From contig NZ_JAJVHF010000001.1 in NCBI RefSeq assembly GCF_022171985.1, forward strand, positions 124,001 through 188,000: a stretch of DNA of 64,000 nucleotides. The letters run 5' to 3'. This DNA comes from Huaxiibacter chinensis (GTDB taxonomy: Bacteria; Pseudomonadota; Gammaproteobacteria; Enterobacterales; Enterobacteriaceae). Below the pieces are notes generated by a model. The model made no database searches, was not told where the DNA came from, and was given only the letters and a program-made list of their open reading frames with translations. A program made the position numbers and the translations under genes. How positions within the stretch are numbered: the stretch's first letter is position 1; each line of letters starts with the position of its first letter. This document shows positions 35,557-45,009 of this stretch, piece by piece.

Positions 35557-37932
35557 TTATTCCTTCGCGATCTCACAGGTACTCAGCATTCGCCAGTCAT
35601 CAGGGAGCACGCGTGTTTCGCCTGTGACCTTCACGGTGACGGTAGCGCGAATATCCGCCGATGAGGCCCCGACCTGCAGCTCAAACTCGCCCGGTTCCAC
35701 GATACGTTTCCCCTTCCGACACGTGAAGTTAAAGAGGTCTACCGGCAGGGTAAAGGTCAGCGTTTGCCGTTCCCCGGGTGACAACGTGACGCGCTGGAAA
35801 GCTTTTAGCTCCTGCAACGGGCGCACCTGGGTCGCGACCTTATCGCGCACATAGATCTGAACGACCTCACTGCCGCTGCGCTCCCCTACGTTTTTCACCG
35901 TCACGCTTAAGGTCACCTCACCGTCTATGGCGACGCTCTCCTGATGAAGCCGTGGCGCCTGCCAGTCGAAGCGAGTCCAGCCCAGGCCGTAACCAAAGGG
36001 ATAGCGGGCGCCGAAGTGGAAAGCAAACGGCGTGCCGCCGCTCTTGAGCTTGTGGTTGTAATAATAGGGCATGGCGCCTGCGCTTTTCGGTACGCTGACC
36101 ACCAGACGCCCCTGAGGCTCGGCGCGCCCGGTCAACACATCGGCAATCGCCCAGCCGCCCTCCTGTCCTGGCGCCCAGGCCAGCATAAGCGCGGCGACCT
36201 TGTCTTCCAGCCCTTGCAGGCTGTAGGGCCGCCCGCCGGTCATCACCACGACGACCGGTTTGCCCGTCTCGACAAGGGCGTGCAAGAGCTGCTGCTGAAC
36301 ACCCGGCAGATTCAGGCTGTCGGTATCCGAGCCTTCACCGACCGTCCCACTCTGGAACAGACCGGCCAGGTCCCCCACGCAGGCGATAACCACCTCGCTC
36401 TCCTGTGCCGCTCGCACGGCCTCAGGTATCAAGTGCGTATCGAAGGAGACCGGCGAATGCTGCATCGGTTTCCCTGCGCTGTCACCCGGGAAGACCGGCG
36501 CGCCCGCCATGCGTTTTTCAATAATATGGCAGCCTTTGGCGTAGCGAATGTGCGCCTCCCCGAAAGCCTGCTGCAGGGCCGCCAGCGGCGTGGTGACCTG
36601 CGAGGTTTCATCCAGCATATCGCTGATGATGAGATGCACCGGAAAACTATAACCACTCAGCAGCGCCAGCGGATCGTCAGCCGTTGGGCCGACCACCGCA
36701 ACGCGCCGGGTCGTGGAGAGCGGCAGGATACCGTTATTTTCCAGCAAGGTGATCGAGCGGGTGGCGACCTCACGGGCTACCTGTCGCGTTTCGCTGTTCT
36801 GTAAGTCGATTGCATCTTCATCGGCATACGGATGCTCAAAGAGGCCAAGACGAAATTTTTCCGTCAGCACGCGCGCGACTATCTCATCAATTTTGCTCAT
36901 GGCAATCAGCCCGCGCTCTACGGCCTCGCCCAGATGACGGGCGCAGTCGTCTTTTGGTAATTCCACGTCCAGGCCCGCGTTAAAGGCCAGCGCGGCAGAT
37001 TCCGCGGCATCGTGAGAGATACCATGATGCTGATGGAGCAGGCTTACGCCGCCGTAATCCGCGACGATGATGCCGTCAAATCCCCACTGCTCGCGCAAAA
37101 CCGTGGTGAGCAGGAAGCTGTCGCTGTGCCCCGGCTGGTTATCAATGTCGTGATACGCTGGCATGACCGAGCCGGCGTTTGCCAGCTTCACCGCCATTTC
37201 GAACGGCAGCAGGAAGGTGTCGTTTAGCTCAGAAAAACCCAGATGCACCGGGGCATGGTTACGCGCCCCTTCGCTGAATGAGTGGCCGACATAATGCTTC
37301 AGCGTCGCCAGTAAATCGCGCCGTTCACCCTGTAAGCCTTTCACATACGCGGTGGCCATCACCCCCACCAGCCACGGGTCTTCGCCAAAGGTCTCTTCCG
37401 TGCGCCCCCATCGGACGTCACGCGACACGTCGAGCACCGGCGCAAGCCCCTGCTGACATCCGACGGAGCGCGCTTCGGCCCCAATCTTTTGCGCAGCCCG
37501 TTCCACCAGCTGCGGGTCCCACGTCGAACCATAGTTCAATGAAGACGGAAACAGCGTCGCATCCCGGGCCAACAGCCCGACCAGACACTCCTCATGAAAC
37601 AGCGCCGGGATCCCCAGCCGCGTCTGTTCCATCATGGTCCGTTGCAGACGGTTCGCCGCCCGTACCCCGGTATGAGCATCCACAATATGCGTACCTAACG
37701 GGCGAGTGATTTGACCCACGCCCAGCTTCAGCCGTTCGCTTAAGGCCGCCTGCGCGCTCACGCCGGCAAACTCATCGCTTAAATCGCTGCGTTCGCGGTG
37801 ATGCCCTTCTTCATCGAGGATTAACCAGTACGCATGCATCTGCGCAAACTTCTCTTCAGGGGTCATGCGCGCCAGTAAATCATCGACACGTTCCTGAACG
37901 GGACGCCCCGCGTCCTTATAAATAGCCGTCAT
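35557..37932 (-). CDS. GH3-family glycosidase, cytoplasmic
   Basis: 791 residues. GH3 N-terminal barrel with the nucleophile Asp292 (IIVADYGGV) and the Lys212-His213 substrate pair; an alpha/beta sandwich domain follows, then a fibronectin-III-like C-terminal domain (RSGSEVVQIYV). No signal peptide, so it acts on imported oligosaccharides. Substrate is most likely a beta-glucoside or beta-xyloside (family inference). It starts 4 bases after the GPH symporter stop, so they are cotranscribed. It is distinct from periplasmic BglX. Confidence 0.88.
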   Translation of the reverse strand: MTAIYKDAGRPVQERVDDLLARMTPEEKFAQMHAYWLILDEEGHHRERSDLSDEFAGVSAQAALSERLKLGVGQITRPLGTHIVDAHTGVRAANRLQRTMMEQTRLGIPALFHEECLVGLLARDATLFPSSLNYGSTWDPQLVERAAQKIGAEARSVGCQQGLAPVLDVSRDVRWGRTEETFGEDPWLVGVMATAYVKGLQGERRDLLATLKHYVGHSFSEGARNHAPVHLGFSELNDTFLLPFEMAVKLANAGSVMPAYHDIDNQPGHSDSFLLTTVLREQWGFDGIIVADYGGVSLLHQHHGISHDAAESAALAFNAGLDVELPKDDCARHLGEAVERGLIAMSKIDEIVARVLTEKFRLGLFEHPYADEDAIDLQNSETRQVAREVATRSITLLENNGILPLSTTRRVAVVGPTADDPLALLSGYSFPVHLIISDMLDETSQVTTPLAALQQAFGEAHIRYAKGCHIIEKRMAGAPVFPGDSAGKPMQHSPVSFDTHLIPEAVRAAQESEVVIACVGDLAGLFQSGTVGEGSDTDSLNLPGVQQQLLHALVETGKPVVVVMTGGRPYSLQGLEDKVAALMLAWAPGQEGGWAIADVLTGRAEPQGRLVVSVPKSAGAMPYYYNHKLKSGGTPFAFHFGARYPFGYGLGWTRFDWQAPRLHQESVAIDGEVTLSVTVKNVGERSGSEVVQIYVRDKVATQVRPLQELKAFQRVTLSPGERQTLTFTLPVDLFNFTCRKGKRIVEPGEFELQVGASSADIRATVTVKVTGETRVLPDDWRMLSTCEIAKE

Positions 37933-37936
37933 GTCG

Positions 37937-39337
37937 TTACTCCTGTAGTGGGGAATGAACTGCCGGACGCATCTGTCCTGCGTCAGTACGCGCCTCGCGT
38001 TTGCTGGCCAGCTCGCGGGCGATGGTGTCTACCAGACGGCTGTTGAGTTTGTAAATGGTGAGCAACGCCACCATGCACAGGAACAGCGCGCAGGGGATCA
38101 GCGTAAAGAGGGCATTGATGGTGGTCAGTACCTGAGGTGTCTGAAGATCCTGACCGGGCATATAATCCATCATGCCCAGTACCCAGCCGACCACGGCCCC
38201 ACCCAGCGCGAGGCCGAATTTAATGGCAAAGAGCGCGGTCGAGAAGACCAGACCGTCCAGGCGGCGGCCGCTGCGATGCTCTTCGTAATCCACCACGTCT
38301 GAAAACATCGTCCACTGTAGCGGCGTGGTCAGGTTCTGGATAAAGCTAAAGACAATGTTCAGGCCAAGAATCAGCCAGATTTGCGTGGGGGGCAGGAAGA
38401 AAATCAGCGCGCCAAAAATGACAAAGGAAATAATGGTCCACTGATAGGCGCGAACGCGGTCAAATTTCCCCAGCAGATGCTCGGATAATAATGCCCCGGT
38501 CAGAGAGGCAATCATGCCGGAGACAATAAACATAAAGACCAGTTCCGGGCGCAGCAGAACATATTTCACATAATACATCGTCGCCGAACCGCGGGTGACC
38601 ACGGCGGTCAGCAGTAAAATATTAAACAGGAAGACAATACGCCACTGGCTATTCCCCGCCAGCAATTTTAAATCAGTCAACATTGAGCCGGAGGTGTCGC
38701 TACGTGGGGAATAACGTTCGCGGGTCATCATAAAGCAGCAGAAGAATAAGATAATGCCTAACAGCCCCATTAAGCTCATGGCATAAAAATAGCCTTTCTG
38801 CACATTACCCTGGCCTAAATGCGAGACCAGCGGTAAAGCAATGACCGTCACAATCAGGCCGCCAATAAAGGACAAACCAAATCGCCATGACTGTAAGGAG
38901 TGACGTTCCCGGGGATCCTGGGTGAGTGCGCCAGGCATCGCGCAATAGGGTACATTAATCGCGGAATAGATCAGGCTCAGAATGGCATAGGTGACGCAGG
39001 CATAAATAATCTTCCCTGTTTCACCGACGTCCGGAACGTAAAAGGTAATCAGGCAACTGGCGCCAAACGGAATGGCAAACCACAGCAGCCACGGGCGAAA
39101 CCGTCCATGTCGGGTTTGGGTGCGATCCACCAGCGCGCCAATACAGGGATCGACAAAGGCATCAATAACCCGCACCACCAGAAACATGGTGCCCATTATC
39201 GCAGCCGGAAGACCAAACACATCGGTATAAAAATACGCGAGAAATAAGGTTGCGGTTTGCCAGACCAGCGCACTTGCCATATCACCTAAGCCATAGCCTA
39301 TTTTATCTTGAGTACGCAATACAGAGGAGATTGTCAT
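37937..39337 (-). CDS. GPH-family (MelB/YicJ-like) sugar-cation symporter
   Basis: 466 residues, 12 membrane segments. Family motifs are VIDAFVDPCIGALVDRTQTRHGRFRPW near residue 60 and the related inner-half loop. Acts at the inner membrane and supplies the adjacent GH3 enzyme. The start at 39337 follows a promoter-like pair at 39417-39445 on the minus strand. Substrate unknown; an ABC importer for sugars is encoded by the same locus, so this symporter may take a different or smaller saccharide. Confidence 0.88.
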   Translation of the reverse strand: MTISSVLRTQDKIGYGLGDMASALVWQTATLFLAYFYTDVFGLPAAIMGTMFLVVRVIDAFVDPCIGALVDRTQTRHGRFRPWLLWFAIPFGASCLITFYVPDVGETGKIIYACVTYAILSLIYSAINVPYCAMPGALTQDPRERHSLQSWRFGLSFIGGLIVTVIALPLVSHLGQGNVQKGYFYAMSLMGLLGIILFFCCFMMTRERYSPRSDTSGSMLTDLKLLAGNSQWRIVFLFNILLLTAVVTRGSATMYYVKYVLLRPELVFMFIVSGMIASLTGALLSEHLLGKFDRVRAYQWTIISFVIFGALIFFLPPTQIWLILGLNIVFSFIQNLTTPLQWTMFSDVVDYEEHRSGRRLDGLVFSTALFAIKFGLALGGAVVGWVLGMMDYMPGQDLQTPQVLTTINALFTLIPCALFLCMVALLTIYKLNSRLVDTIARELASKREARTDAGQMRPAVHSPLQE

Positions 39338-39357
39338 TTTTTATATGCCTTTTATCA

Positions 39358-39377
39358 GGTTAAAACGTATTTCAACC
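39358..39377. promoter_or_regulatory. imperfect palindrome before the symporter gene
   Basis: GGTTAAAACGTATTTCAACC pairs with its own complement at about 16 of 20 positions. It is 21 bases from the symporter start. It resembles the GTTTAACGTTAAAC operators only weakly and could be a degenerate or different repressor site. Confidence 0.3.
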
Positions 39378-39416
39378 AGTTGCGCACGGTCCAGAATAAT
39401 GCGCAGTGAAGGCACA

Positions 39417-39445
39417 AGTATTAGCGTCTCTTTTCAGGCTAACAA
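39417..39445 (-). promoter_or_regulatory. promoter for symporter-GH3 operon
   Basis: Minus strand TTGTTA (39440-39445), 17 bp, AATACT (39417-39422), 80 bases from the start codon. A terminator separates it from the upstream ATPase gene. Confidence 0.45.
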
Positions 39446-39505
39446 TTGTCTAAATGACCAGGTGAATTATGATATTTGGTTATTTACGTTAATTGTGACG
39501 GAGCG

Positions 39506-39545
39506 CAAAAAGCGGGGAGCAATAGCCTGGGCTCCCCTTTTTTGC
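39506..39545. terminator. terminator after the sugar-ABC ATPase gene
   Basis: GGGGAGC (39514-39520) and GCTCCCC (39531-39537) with A run on the left and T run on the right; on the minus strand it ends the lacI-ATPase transcript. Confidence 0.85.
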
Positions 39546-39571
39546 AGATGTGTGGACGGCAGGGTAGCTAT

Positions 39572-40645
39572 TCACTCCTGCCAGGCGAGACGTTTACCTA
39601 ATCCATCGAATAAATGAAGATGTTTTTCATCGACGCTGACGGTAATTGAACTGCGCGGCGGATAATCCAGCTGCTGAAAAGATTTAAAGCACAACGTACT
39701 CTCCTCCAGGTTGCACCACACCAGCGTTGAATCCCCCTGCAGCTCGCACAACCGGGTGGTAACCTGGCAACTAAAAGCGCCCGTTTCATCCGGCTTAATA
39801 TGCTCAGGCCGGATGGCGACAAACAGCGCATCGTCTTCTGCCAGGCCCGACGGCGCCTTTGTTGGCTGAAAGCTTACATGGGGAGTGATAACAATACGCC
39901 CCGCTTTCCAGCGTGCAGGAAGCACGTTAATTTTTGGCGTACCGATAAACTGCGCGACAAACAGATTCGCGGGCTGATTATAGAGATCCAGCGGGGTGCC
40001 CGACTGCTCAATCTTGCCTTTGTACATCACCACAATCCGATCGGCCAGCGTCATGGCCTCGACCTGATCGTGGGTGACATACACCATGGTGTTTTTGAGC
40101 TGGGCATGCAGCTCCTGGATCTCCTGACGCATCTCCACGCGCAGTGCCGCATCAAGATTCGATAAAGGTTCATCAAATAAAAAGAGGGCCGGCTGCTGGA
40201 CGATCGAACGTCCGATAGCCACGCGCTGGCGCTGTCCGCCGGAGAGCTGCTGCGGCAGGCGATCCAGTAATGTCTCCAGTTGCAGCATGCTTGCCGCCTC
40301 GGTGATGCGACGTTCAATCTCCTCCGGCGGGGTTTTCAGATTCTTCAGGCCAAAAGCCAGATTCCCGCGCACCGTCATGTGGGGATAGAGCGCATAGGAC
40401 TGAAAGACCATCGACAGGCTTCGTTTACCGGCAGCAAGATGCGTCACGTCCTCCTCCCCCATGTACAGGCTCCCGCCATCGGGTTCTTCCAGCCCGGCGA
40501 TAATGCGCAACAGCGTCGATTTTCCGCAGCCGGAGGGCCCCACCAGTACGATAAATTCACCGGAGGCGATCTCCAGCGACAGATTTTCGATGATGGTGTT
40601 TTTGTCGTACTGCTTGTGAATGTTTTTTAAGATCAGGCCTGCCAT
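39572..40645 (-). CDS. sugar ABC transporter ATPase, MalK/UgpC type
   Basis: 357 residues from the ATG at 40645 (MAGLILKNIHKQYD), with AAGGA upstream; the frame further 5' has no homology. Walker A GPSGCGKST, signature LSGGQRQR, Walker B LFLFDEPLSNLDA and a C-terminal TOBE-type regulatory domain (VAIRPEHI). It serves the binding protein and permeases encoded divergently about 1.4 kb away, and is downstream of the LacI regulator. Confidence 0.88.
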   Translation of the reverse strand: MAGLILKNIHKQYDKNTIIENLSLEIASGEFIVLVGPSGCGKSTLLRIIAGLEEPDGGSLYMGEEDVTHLAAGKRSLSMVFQSYALYPHMTVRGNLAFGLKNLKTPPEEIERRITEAASMLQLETLLDRLPQQLSGGQRQRVAIGRSIVQQPALFLFDEPLSNLDAALRVEMRQEIQELHAQLKNTMVYVTHDQVEAMTLADRIVVMYKGKIEQSGTPLDLYNQPANLFVAQFIGTPKINVLPARWKAGRIVITPHVSFQPTKAPSGLAEDDALFVAIRPEHIKPDETGAFSCQVTTRLCELQGDSTLVWCNLEESTLCFKSFQQLDYPPRSSITVSVDEKHLHLFDGLGKRLAWQE

Positions 40646-40765
40646 AGTCGATGTCCTTATCCTGTTCTGCGTGTGCGTCTGTGTGAGCGTGACATTCCTC
40701 TCTGTACGAATGCCGCTCGCGTGATATTCGGTCAGTTCCCTGTCTCTGCCTCCGCGCACCCCCCG

Positions 40766-41833
40766 TCAGGCTGAAGCTCTGCTGATAAGCTGATACTCCA
40801 GCTCGCAGTGGGTCACCGGCCCTTTTTGCAGAAGGATCTGCGCCGCCAGTTGGCCCTTTTTCACAGCATCCTGCGCGATCGTGGTCAGGCCAATGCCCTG
40901 CACCTCCGGCAACGTATTATCGAATCCGGTCACCGCCACATGCTGCGGAATGGCGATGTGGTGGTCTAAACAGTACTGAATTGCGCCTGCGGCAAAGCGA
41001 TCGGACAGACAGATCAGCGCCGTAATCTCAGGATGCGCGCTCAACAGTGCCCCGGCTGCACGGGCGCCATTTTCCTCATCGTGTTGCGTCTCGTACAGCC
41101 AGCACTGCTCAAGCGGAATACCCTGGGTAAAGAGGGTTTCCTGACAGGCATTCACGCGGGTTAGCATGAGATCGTTATCGCCGCACCGTGGCTCACTGAG
41201 CCGGCTTTCGCCCGCCGCCGCTGTCGATGAGGGGAAGGCAATAATGCCAAAATGCCGATGGCCCTTTTCCACCAGATACAGGCACAGGTCGCGCATGGCG
41301 CGGCTATTATCGATAGAGACGCTGCTGTACCAGGGCAGCGAGAAATCGAGCGTCACGATGGGGATCCGCCGTCCAAACGCTTGCTGGATGACCCGCTCAT
41401 TGTTGTACGTCGCATTCAGAATGTATCCATCGACCAGGGTCGTCACGGGCGCGGTGTGGTTCTCTTTTTCGCCGTTTAGCGGTATTAACACCAGGTTAGT
41501 CCGCTGTTTTTCACACTCCATCGCGATCCCGCGCATCAAATTAATATCGTGCCGATCGATGAAGACATAGCTCATCGGATCGTTAAAGATGACGCCAATC
41601 GCGTCAGCCTGGCCTGTCCTCAGCGCACGGGCCAGTTTATCCGGCCCCTGAAACCCCACCTCCTGTGCGCGAGCGAAGATCTTCTCCCGGAGCTCTTCAG
41701 AGAGCTTTTCCGGGTTATTCCACGCGTTCGATACGGTGGTGTGGGAAATGCCCATCTGCTTCGCCAGCGACTTAGTGGTAATTTTGCCGTCATTTTTCAT
41801 GAAGTTAGTTTTCTCGGTAGCCTGCATCGACAA
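40766..41833 (-). CDS. LacI-family repressor of the carbohydrate locus
   Basis: 355 residues. Helix-turn-helix with hinge at about residues 17-65 (TTKSLAKQMGISHTTVSNAWNNP), then a periplasmic-binding-protein-like ligand domain. The start could be residue 1 (41833) or the Met at residue 12 (MKNDGKITTKS). It lies beside two identical GTTTAACGTTAAAC palindromes, the classic architecture of autoregulation and control of the divergent operon. Its inducer is likely the transported sugar (inference). Confidence 0.9.
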   Translation of the reverse strand: MSMQATEKTNFMKNDGKITTKSLAKQMGISHTTVSNAWNNPEKLSEELREKIFARAQEVGFQGPDKLARALRTGQADAIGVIFNDPMSYVFIDRHDINLMRGIAMECEKQRTNLVLIPLNGEKENHTAPVTTLVDGYILNATYNNERVIQQAFGRRIPIVTLDFSLPWYSSVSIDNSRAMRDLCLYLVEKGHRHFGIIAFPSSTAAAGESRLSEPRCGDNDLMLTRVNACQETLFTQGIPLEQCWLYETQHDEENGARAAGALLSAHPEITALICLSDRFAAGAIQYCLDHHIAIPQHVAVTGFDNTLPEVQGIGLTTIAQDAVKKGQLAAQILLQKGPVTHCELEYQLISRASA

Positions 41834-41881
41834 GGTGCGTTACAGGAAATCTTACTGGTCTTTGTGGCTACGTTGAAGCAA

Positions 41882-41895
41882 GTTTAACGTTAAAC
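41882..41895. promoter_or_regulatory. LacI-type operator O1
   Basis: Perfect 14-bp palindrome GTTTAACGTTAAAC, with the central CG usual for LacI-family operators. Confidence 0.75.
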
Positions 41896-41914
41896 ATAAA
41901 TCGTTTTGTGAGTT

Positions 41915-41928
41915 GTTTAACGTTAAAC
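41915..41928. promoter_or_regulatory. LacI-type operator O2
   Basis: Second identical GTTTAACGTTAAAC, 33 bp centre to centre from O1, about three helical turns, in the divergent promoter region. Confidence 0.75.
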
Positions 41929-42007
41929 AAAAAAGCAGGGTGTTAGCGTACGTTTCGTTCAATACCTGAGCAACGTGCTCATCGGTAACACTGTGAAGGA
42001 GAACATT

Positions 42008-43294
42008 GTGAACGTGGAAAGACTCGCCCGATGGACAGCCCCGTTGGCCTGCGCCCTGTTTCTGACAGGCTGTGGGCCGGATGAAAAGTCAGCCGTCCCA
42101 CTGCCAGCAAAGGCCATTACCCTGTGGGTCGCGCCAAATGAAAACGAAGAAGCGTTCTGGAACAAAATGGTTACCGAATGGAATCGCGATCCCGCCCATA
42201 CCCCGGTGACCTTCTCGCCCATTCCTGCGGCTGGCAGTTCTGAAGAGGCCATCATGAATGCCCTCGCCTCCGGCACCGAGCCGGATATGTCCAGCAACAT
42301 TTTCACCGGCTTCGCCAGCCAGCTTGGCGAGCTTGGACAACTGGAAGATTTCGCGACGCTGCCCGGTTTTGCCACGCTTGTCACCTCGCGCGCAATGGAG
42401 AGCCTTCTCCCGGCATGGAAAATAAACGGGCAACAAACCGTGTTACCGCTTTATATCAACCCTGTCGTGTGGTGGTGGCGTGGCGATCTGCTCAGGCAGT
42501 ATGGTTACGAGAGCCCCCCTGACACCTACGATGAACTCTACCGCCTGGCAGAACGTCGGGCAGCGGATAACGGCGGCTATACCATTCAGATGACCTACGG
42601 AAAAAACTGGTGGGAGCGTTGGTTTGATCTTATCCCCCTGTTTTACGCCGCCGGGGAGGGCAAACCCTATATCGAAAATAACCAGGCGCGCTTTGACAAC
42701 CCTACCGGCAAGGCCGTGGTCACGTTTATGGGGAAGGTCTTCCACAACAAGTGGTCAAGCTATGACTTCACCTCAGCGGACGATCCTCTTGCCAGCGGTC
42801 AGGTCCTGGCGTCCACGCGCGGTCCATGGGATATCGCCCGCTACCGGACGCAATATCCAGACGTGTTAAAGCATATTCTTATCGGCCCGATGTTGACCCA
42901 GCAGGGCAAAGCGCATCCGTACACCTTTGGCGACAGCAAAGGCGTGGTGATTTTCAAATCCAGCCAGCATAAAGAAGAGGCCTGGGCGTTTATTCAGTGG
43001 GTGTACGGCAACGTACAACACGACCTCAGCTGGCTTGAGTTGACCGGGATGCCCCCCGCCCGCGCCGACCTGCTCAGCAACCCCGTTTTCGTCGACTATT
43101 TCACGAAAAACCCGTTAGAAAAAGCGATTGCCTCGTACGTGGACGTTGCGCTGCCGCCTGCCGTTACCACAAAAACCAGCGACGTTCAGCGCAGCATGAC
43201 GCAGATGCTTGAGCAGGTGATATTCAAAAAATCGACACCTGAAGAGGCAGTGACGCAATCCGCGGCAGACGTTAACGCCCTTCTCAAGCCATAA
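42008..43294 (+). CDS. sugar ABC transporter substrate-binding lipoprotein
   Basis: 428 residues from the GTG at 42008, chosen because AAGGAG (41996-42001) lies 6 bases upstream; longer frames from 41975 lack a site. Short leader with lipobox LTGC, then a MalE/UgpB-type extracellular solute-binding fold with many Trp residues (VVWWWRGD, NWWERWFD) that typically stack on sugar rings. First gene of the rightward operon; delivers ligand to the permeases just downstream. Confidence 0.88.
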   Translation: MNVERLARWTAPLACALFLTGCGPDEKSAVPLPAKAITLWVAPNENEEAFWNKMVTEWNRDPAHTPVTFSPIPAAGSSEEAIMNALASGTEPDMSSNIFTGFASQLGELGQLEDFATLPGFATLVTSRAMESLLPAWKINGQQTVLPLYINPVVWWWRGDLLRQYGYESPPDTYDELYRLAERRAADNGGYTIQMTYGKNWWERWFDLIPLFYAAGEGKPYIENNQARFDNPTGKAVVTFMGKVFHNKWSSYDFTSADDPLASGQVLASTRGPWDIARYRTQYPDVLKHILIGPMLTQQGKAHPYTFGDSKGVVIFKSSQHKEEAWAFIQWVYGNVQHDLSWLELTGMPPARADLLSNPVFVDYFTKNPLEKAIASYVDVALPPAVTTKTSDVQRSMTQMLEQVIFKKSTPEEAVTQSAADVNALLKP

Positions 43295-43297
43295 GAG

Positions 43298-44170
43298 ATG
43301 AACATGTTGGGACACGAAGCACGTACCGGAGGCCTTCTGGCCTCCCTCTGGCTGGGATATTCATCGGTATTCTGGTTTTATCCGCTGATCTGGCTGGCCT
43401 TGTTAAGCGTTACGCAGTGGCAGTTTATCGGCGTGCCCGTCTGGTCCGGGCTCAGTAATGTGCGGGAGGTCTTTCAGGATCCCCTGTTCTGGCAGTCGAT
43501 GTGGAACGTCTGCCGGTTTTTATGTTACTACCTTCCTCTGGTGTTGCTGGCCTCGCTGTTATTTGCCGCAGGGTTAAAAAAGCTGCGCGTTGGCAACGGG
43601 TTTATCGCACTGAGTTTTTTACTGGCCAATATCTCCTCCGGCGTGGCCTATTCCATCGTCTTTTCAAAATTGTTCAGCGAATTTGGCCCGCTTAATGCCT
43701 TGCTACGAGAGGCCTTTGGCCTCTCCGTTCCCTGGTTTACCGATCCCGACTGCGCCATGCTGTCGATTGCCCTGATTGTCACCTGGAAATTTGTCGGCTA
43801 TTACGGGCTAATCCTCTATTCGGGCATGATGGCCATTCCCGAAGATATCTACGCTGCCGCCCGTCTGGACAAAGCTGGCAGGTTCAAACAGACATGGTCC
43901 ATCACCTTACCGATGATGAATCCACAATGGATCATGGTGACGGTGCTGGCCATCACCGTCGCCTTCAGCATTTTCACCGAACCCTATTTAATTACCGGCG
44001 GAGGCCCGCTCAACAGCACCACCAGCCCAATGGTCGTGATGTACGAGGTCGCCTTTCAAAAGATGAGGCCGAATCTGGCCGCGACGATGTCGATTATCGT
44101 GGCGGCGAGCAGCTTCCTGATGATTTGGCTCTTCAGGCGGTTTTGCGAAAAAAACATCGAGATTGTTTAA
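43298..44170 (+). CDS. sugar ABC permease, MalF type
   Basis: 290 residues, about six membrane segments, and the coupling EAA loop near EDIYAAARLDKAGRFKQTWSITLP-type (residues 190-215). ATG at 43298; a second ATG lies at 43304. Ends immediately before the next permease gene with no gap. Confidence 0.9.
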   Translation: MNMLGHEARTGGLLASLWLGYSSVFWFYPLIWLALLSVTQWQFIGVPVWSGLSNVREVFQDPLFWQSMWNVCRFLCYYLPLVLLASLLFAAGLKKLRVGNGFIALSFLLANISSGVAYSIVFSKLFSEFGPLNALLREAFGLSVPWFTDPDCAMLSIALIVTWKFVGYYGLILYSGMMAIPEDIYAAARLDKAGRFKQTWSITLPMMNPQWIMVTVLAITVAFSIFTEPYLITGGGPLNSTTSPMVVMYEVAFQKMRPNLAATMSIIVAASSFLMIWLFRRFCEKNIEIV

Positions 44171-44998
44171 ATGAAAAAACATTCCGTCTCCAGTCTGCTT
44201 ATCCATCTGGCCATGTTCTTGCTGGCGTTAACCTGGCTTTATCCCTTTATCTGGATGGTGCTCTCTTCGCTTAAACCGACGGCGAATATTTACACCGATT
44301 CACTCTTTTCCGGCCCGCTGACGCTGGAAAATTACGCGTTTCTGTTCGATAACAGCCAGCGTGCCGATAAGCCTTTTTTGCGCACCCTCCTGAATTCGCT
44401 TTTTGTCTCCTTCACTATCACCGCAAGCGTGACCCTGAGCTCCGTTCTGGTGGGTTATGCGGTGGCGAAAACGCGATTCCCGGGCCTTGGGGCGTTTAAA
44501 AATTTGATCATCGTGCAGATGGTTTTTCCGGCGTTTATGTTCGTGATCCCGCAGTTTATTTTAATGCGCGAGCTGGGGTTAATTAACAGCTACAGCGCCA
44601 TGATCCTGCCTTACGCCATGGGCGCATGGGGGATCTTTATGGTCTCGCAGAGTTTTAAAGGCACGCCGAATGATTATCTTTTTGCTGCCCGTCTTGACCG
44701 GGCGGGGTTATGGGGCATTTTACGCCACGTCATGATGCCGCTAAATAAATCTATCCTCGCCATCGTGGCGCTTTTTACCTTTTCCAGCGCCTGGGATAAT
44801 TTTCTCTGGCCGCTCATCGTTATGCGCGATGCCAATAAAATGCCCTTTTCCGTTCTGCTCGCCACCTTCAGTCAATCCTACGGCGTCTGGCTCGGCCCGG
44901 TGCTGGCAGGCTCGGTCGTCCAGATGCTGCCGGTCGTGGTGCTGTTTATTCTGTTTCGCAAATATTTCCTCGCCGGTATGTCGTTATCACTGAAATAA
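44171..44998 (+). CDS. sugar ABC permease, MalG type
   Basis: 275 residues, about six membrane segments, with the EAA loop DYLFAARLDRAGLWGILRHVMMP-type near residue 170. Directly follows the first permease, and precedes the GH13 gene by 11 bases. Confidence 0.9.
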   Translation: MKKHSVSSLLIHLAMFLLALTWLYPFIWMVLSSLKPTANIYTDSLFSGPLTLENYAFLFDNSQRADKPFLRTLLNSLFVSFTITASVTLSSVLVGYAVAKTRFPGLGAFKNLIIVQMVFPAFMFVIPQFILMRELGLINSYSAMILPYAMGAWGIFMVSQSFKGTPNDYLFAARLDRAGLWGILRHVMMPLNKSILAIVALFTFSSAWDNFLWPLIVMRDANKMPFSVLLATFSQSYGVWLGPVLAGSVVQMLPVVVLFILFRKYFLAGMSLSLK

Positions 44999-45009
44999 GG
45001 AGCCGATAA

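Noticed and set aside
35504-35854. 116-codon frame over rprA and the GH3 3' end
   Set aside because: It overlaps a well-recognised sRNA and the antisense of a GH3 gene.
41900-41925. CRP site in the glycan locus promoter
   Set aside because: Only the TGTGA half is good (TGTGAGTTGTTTAACG); the second half is poor.
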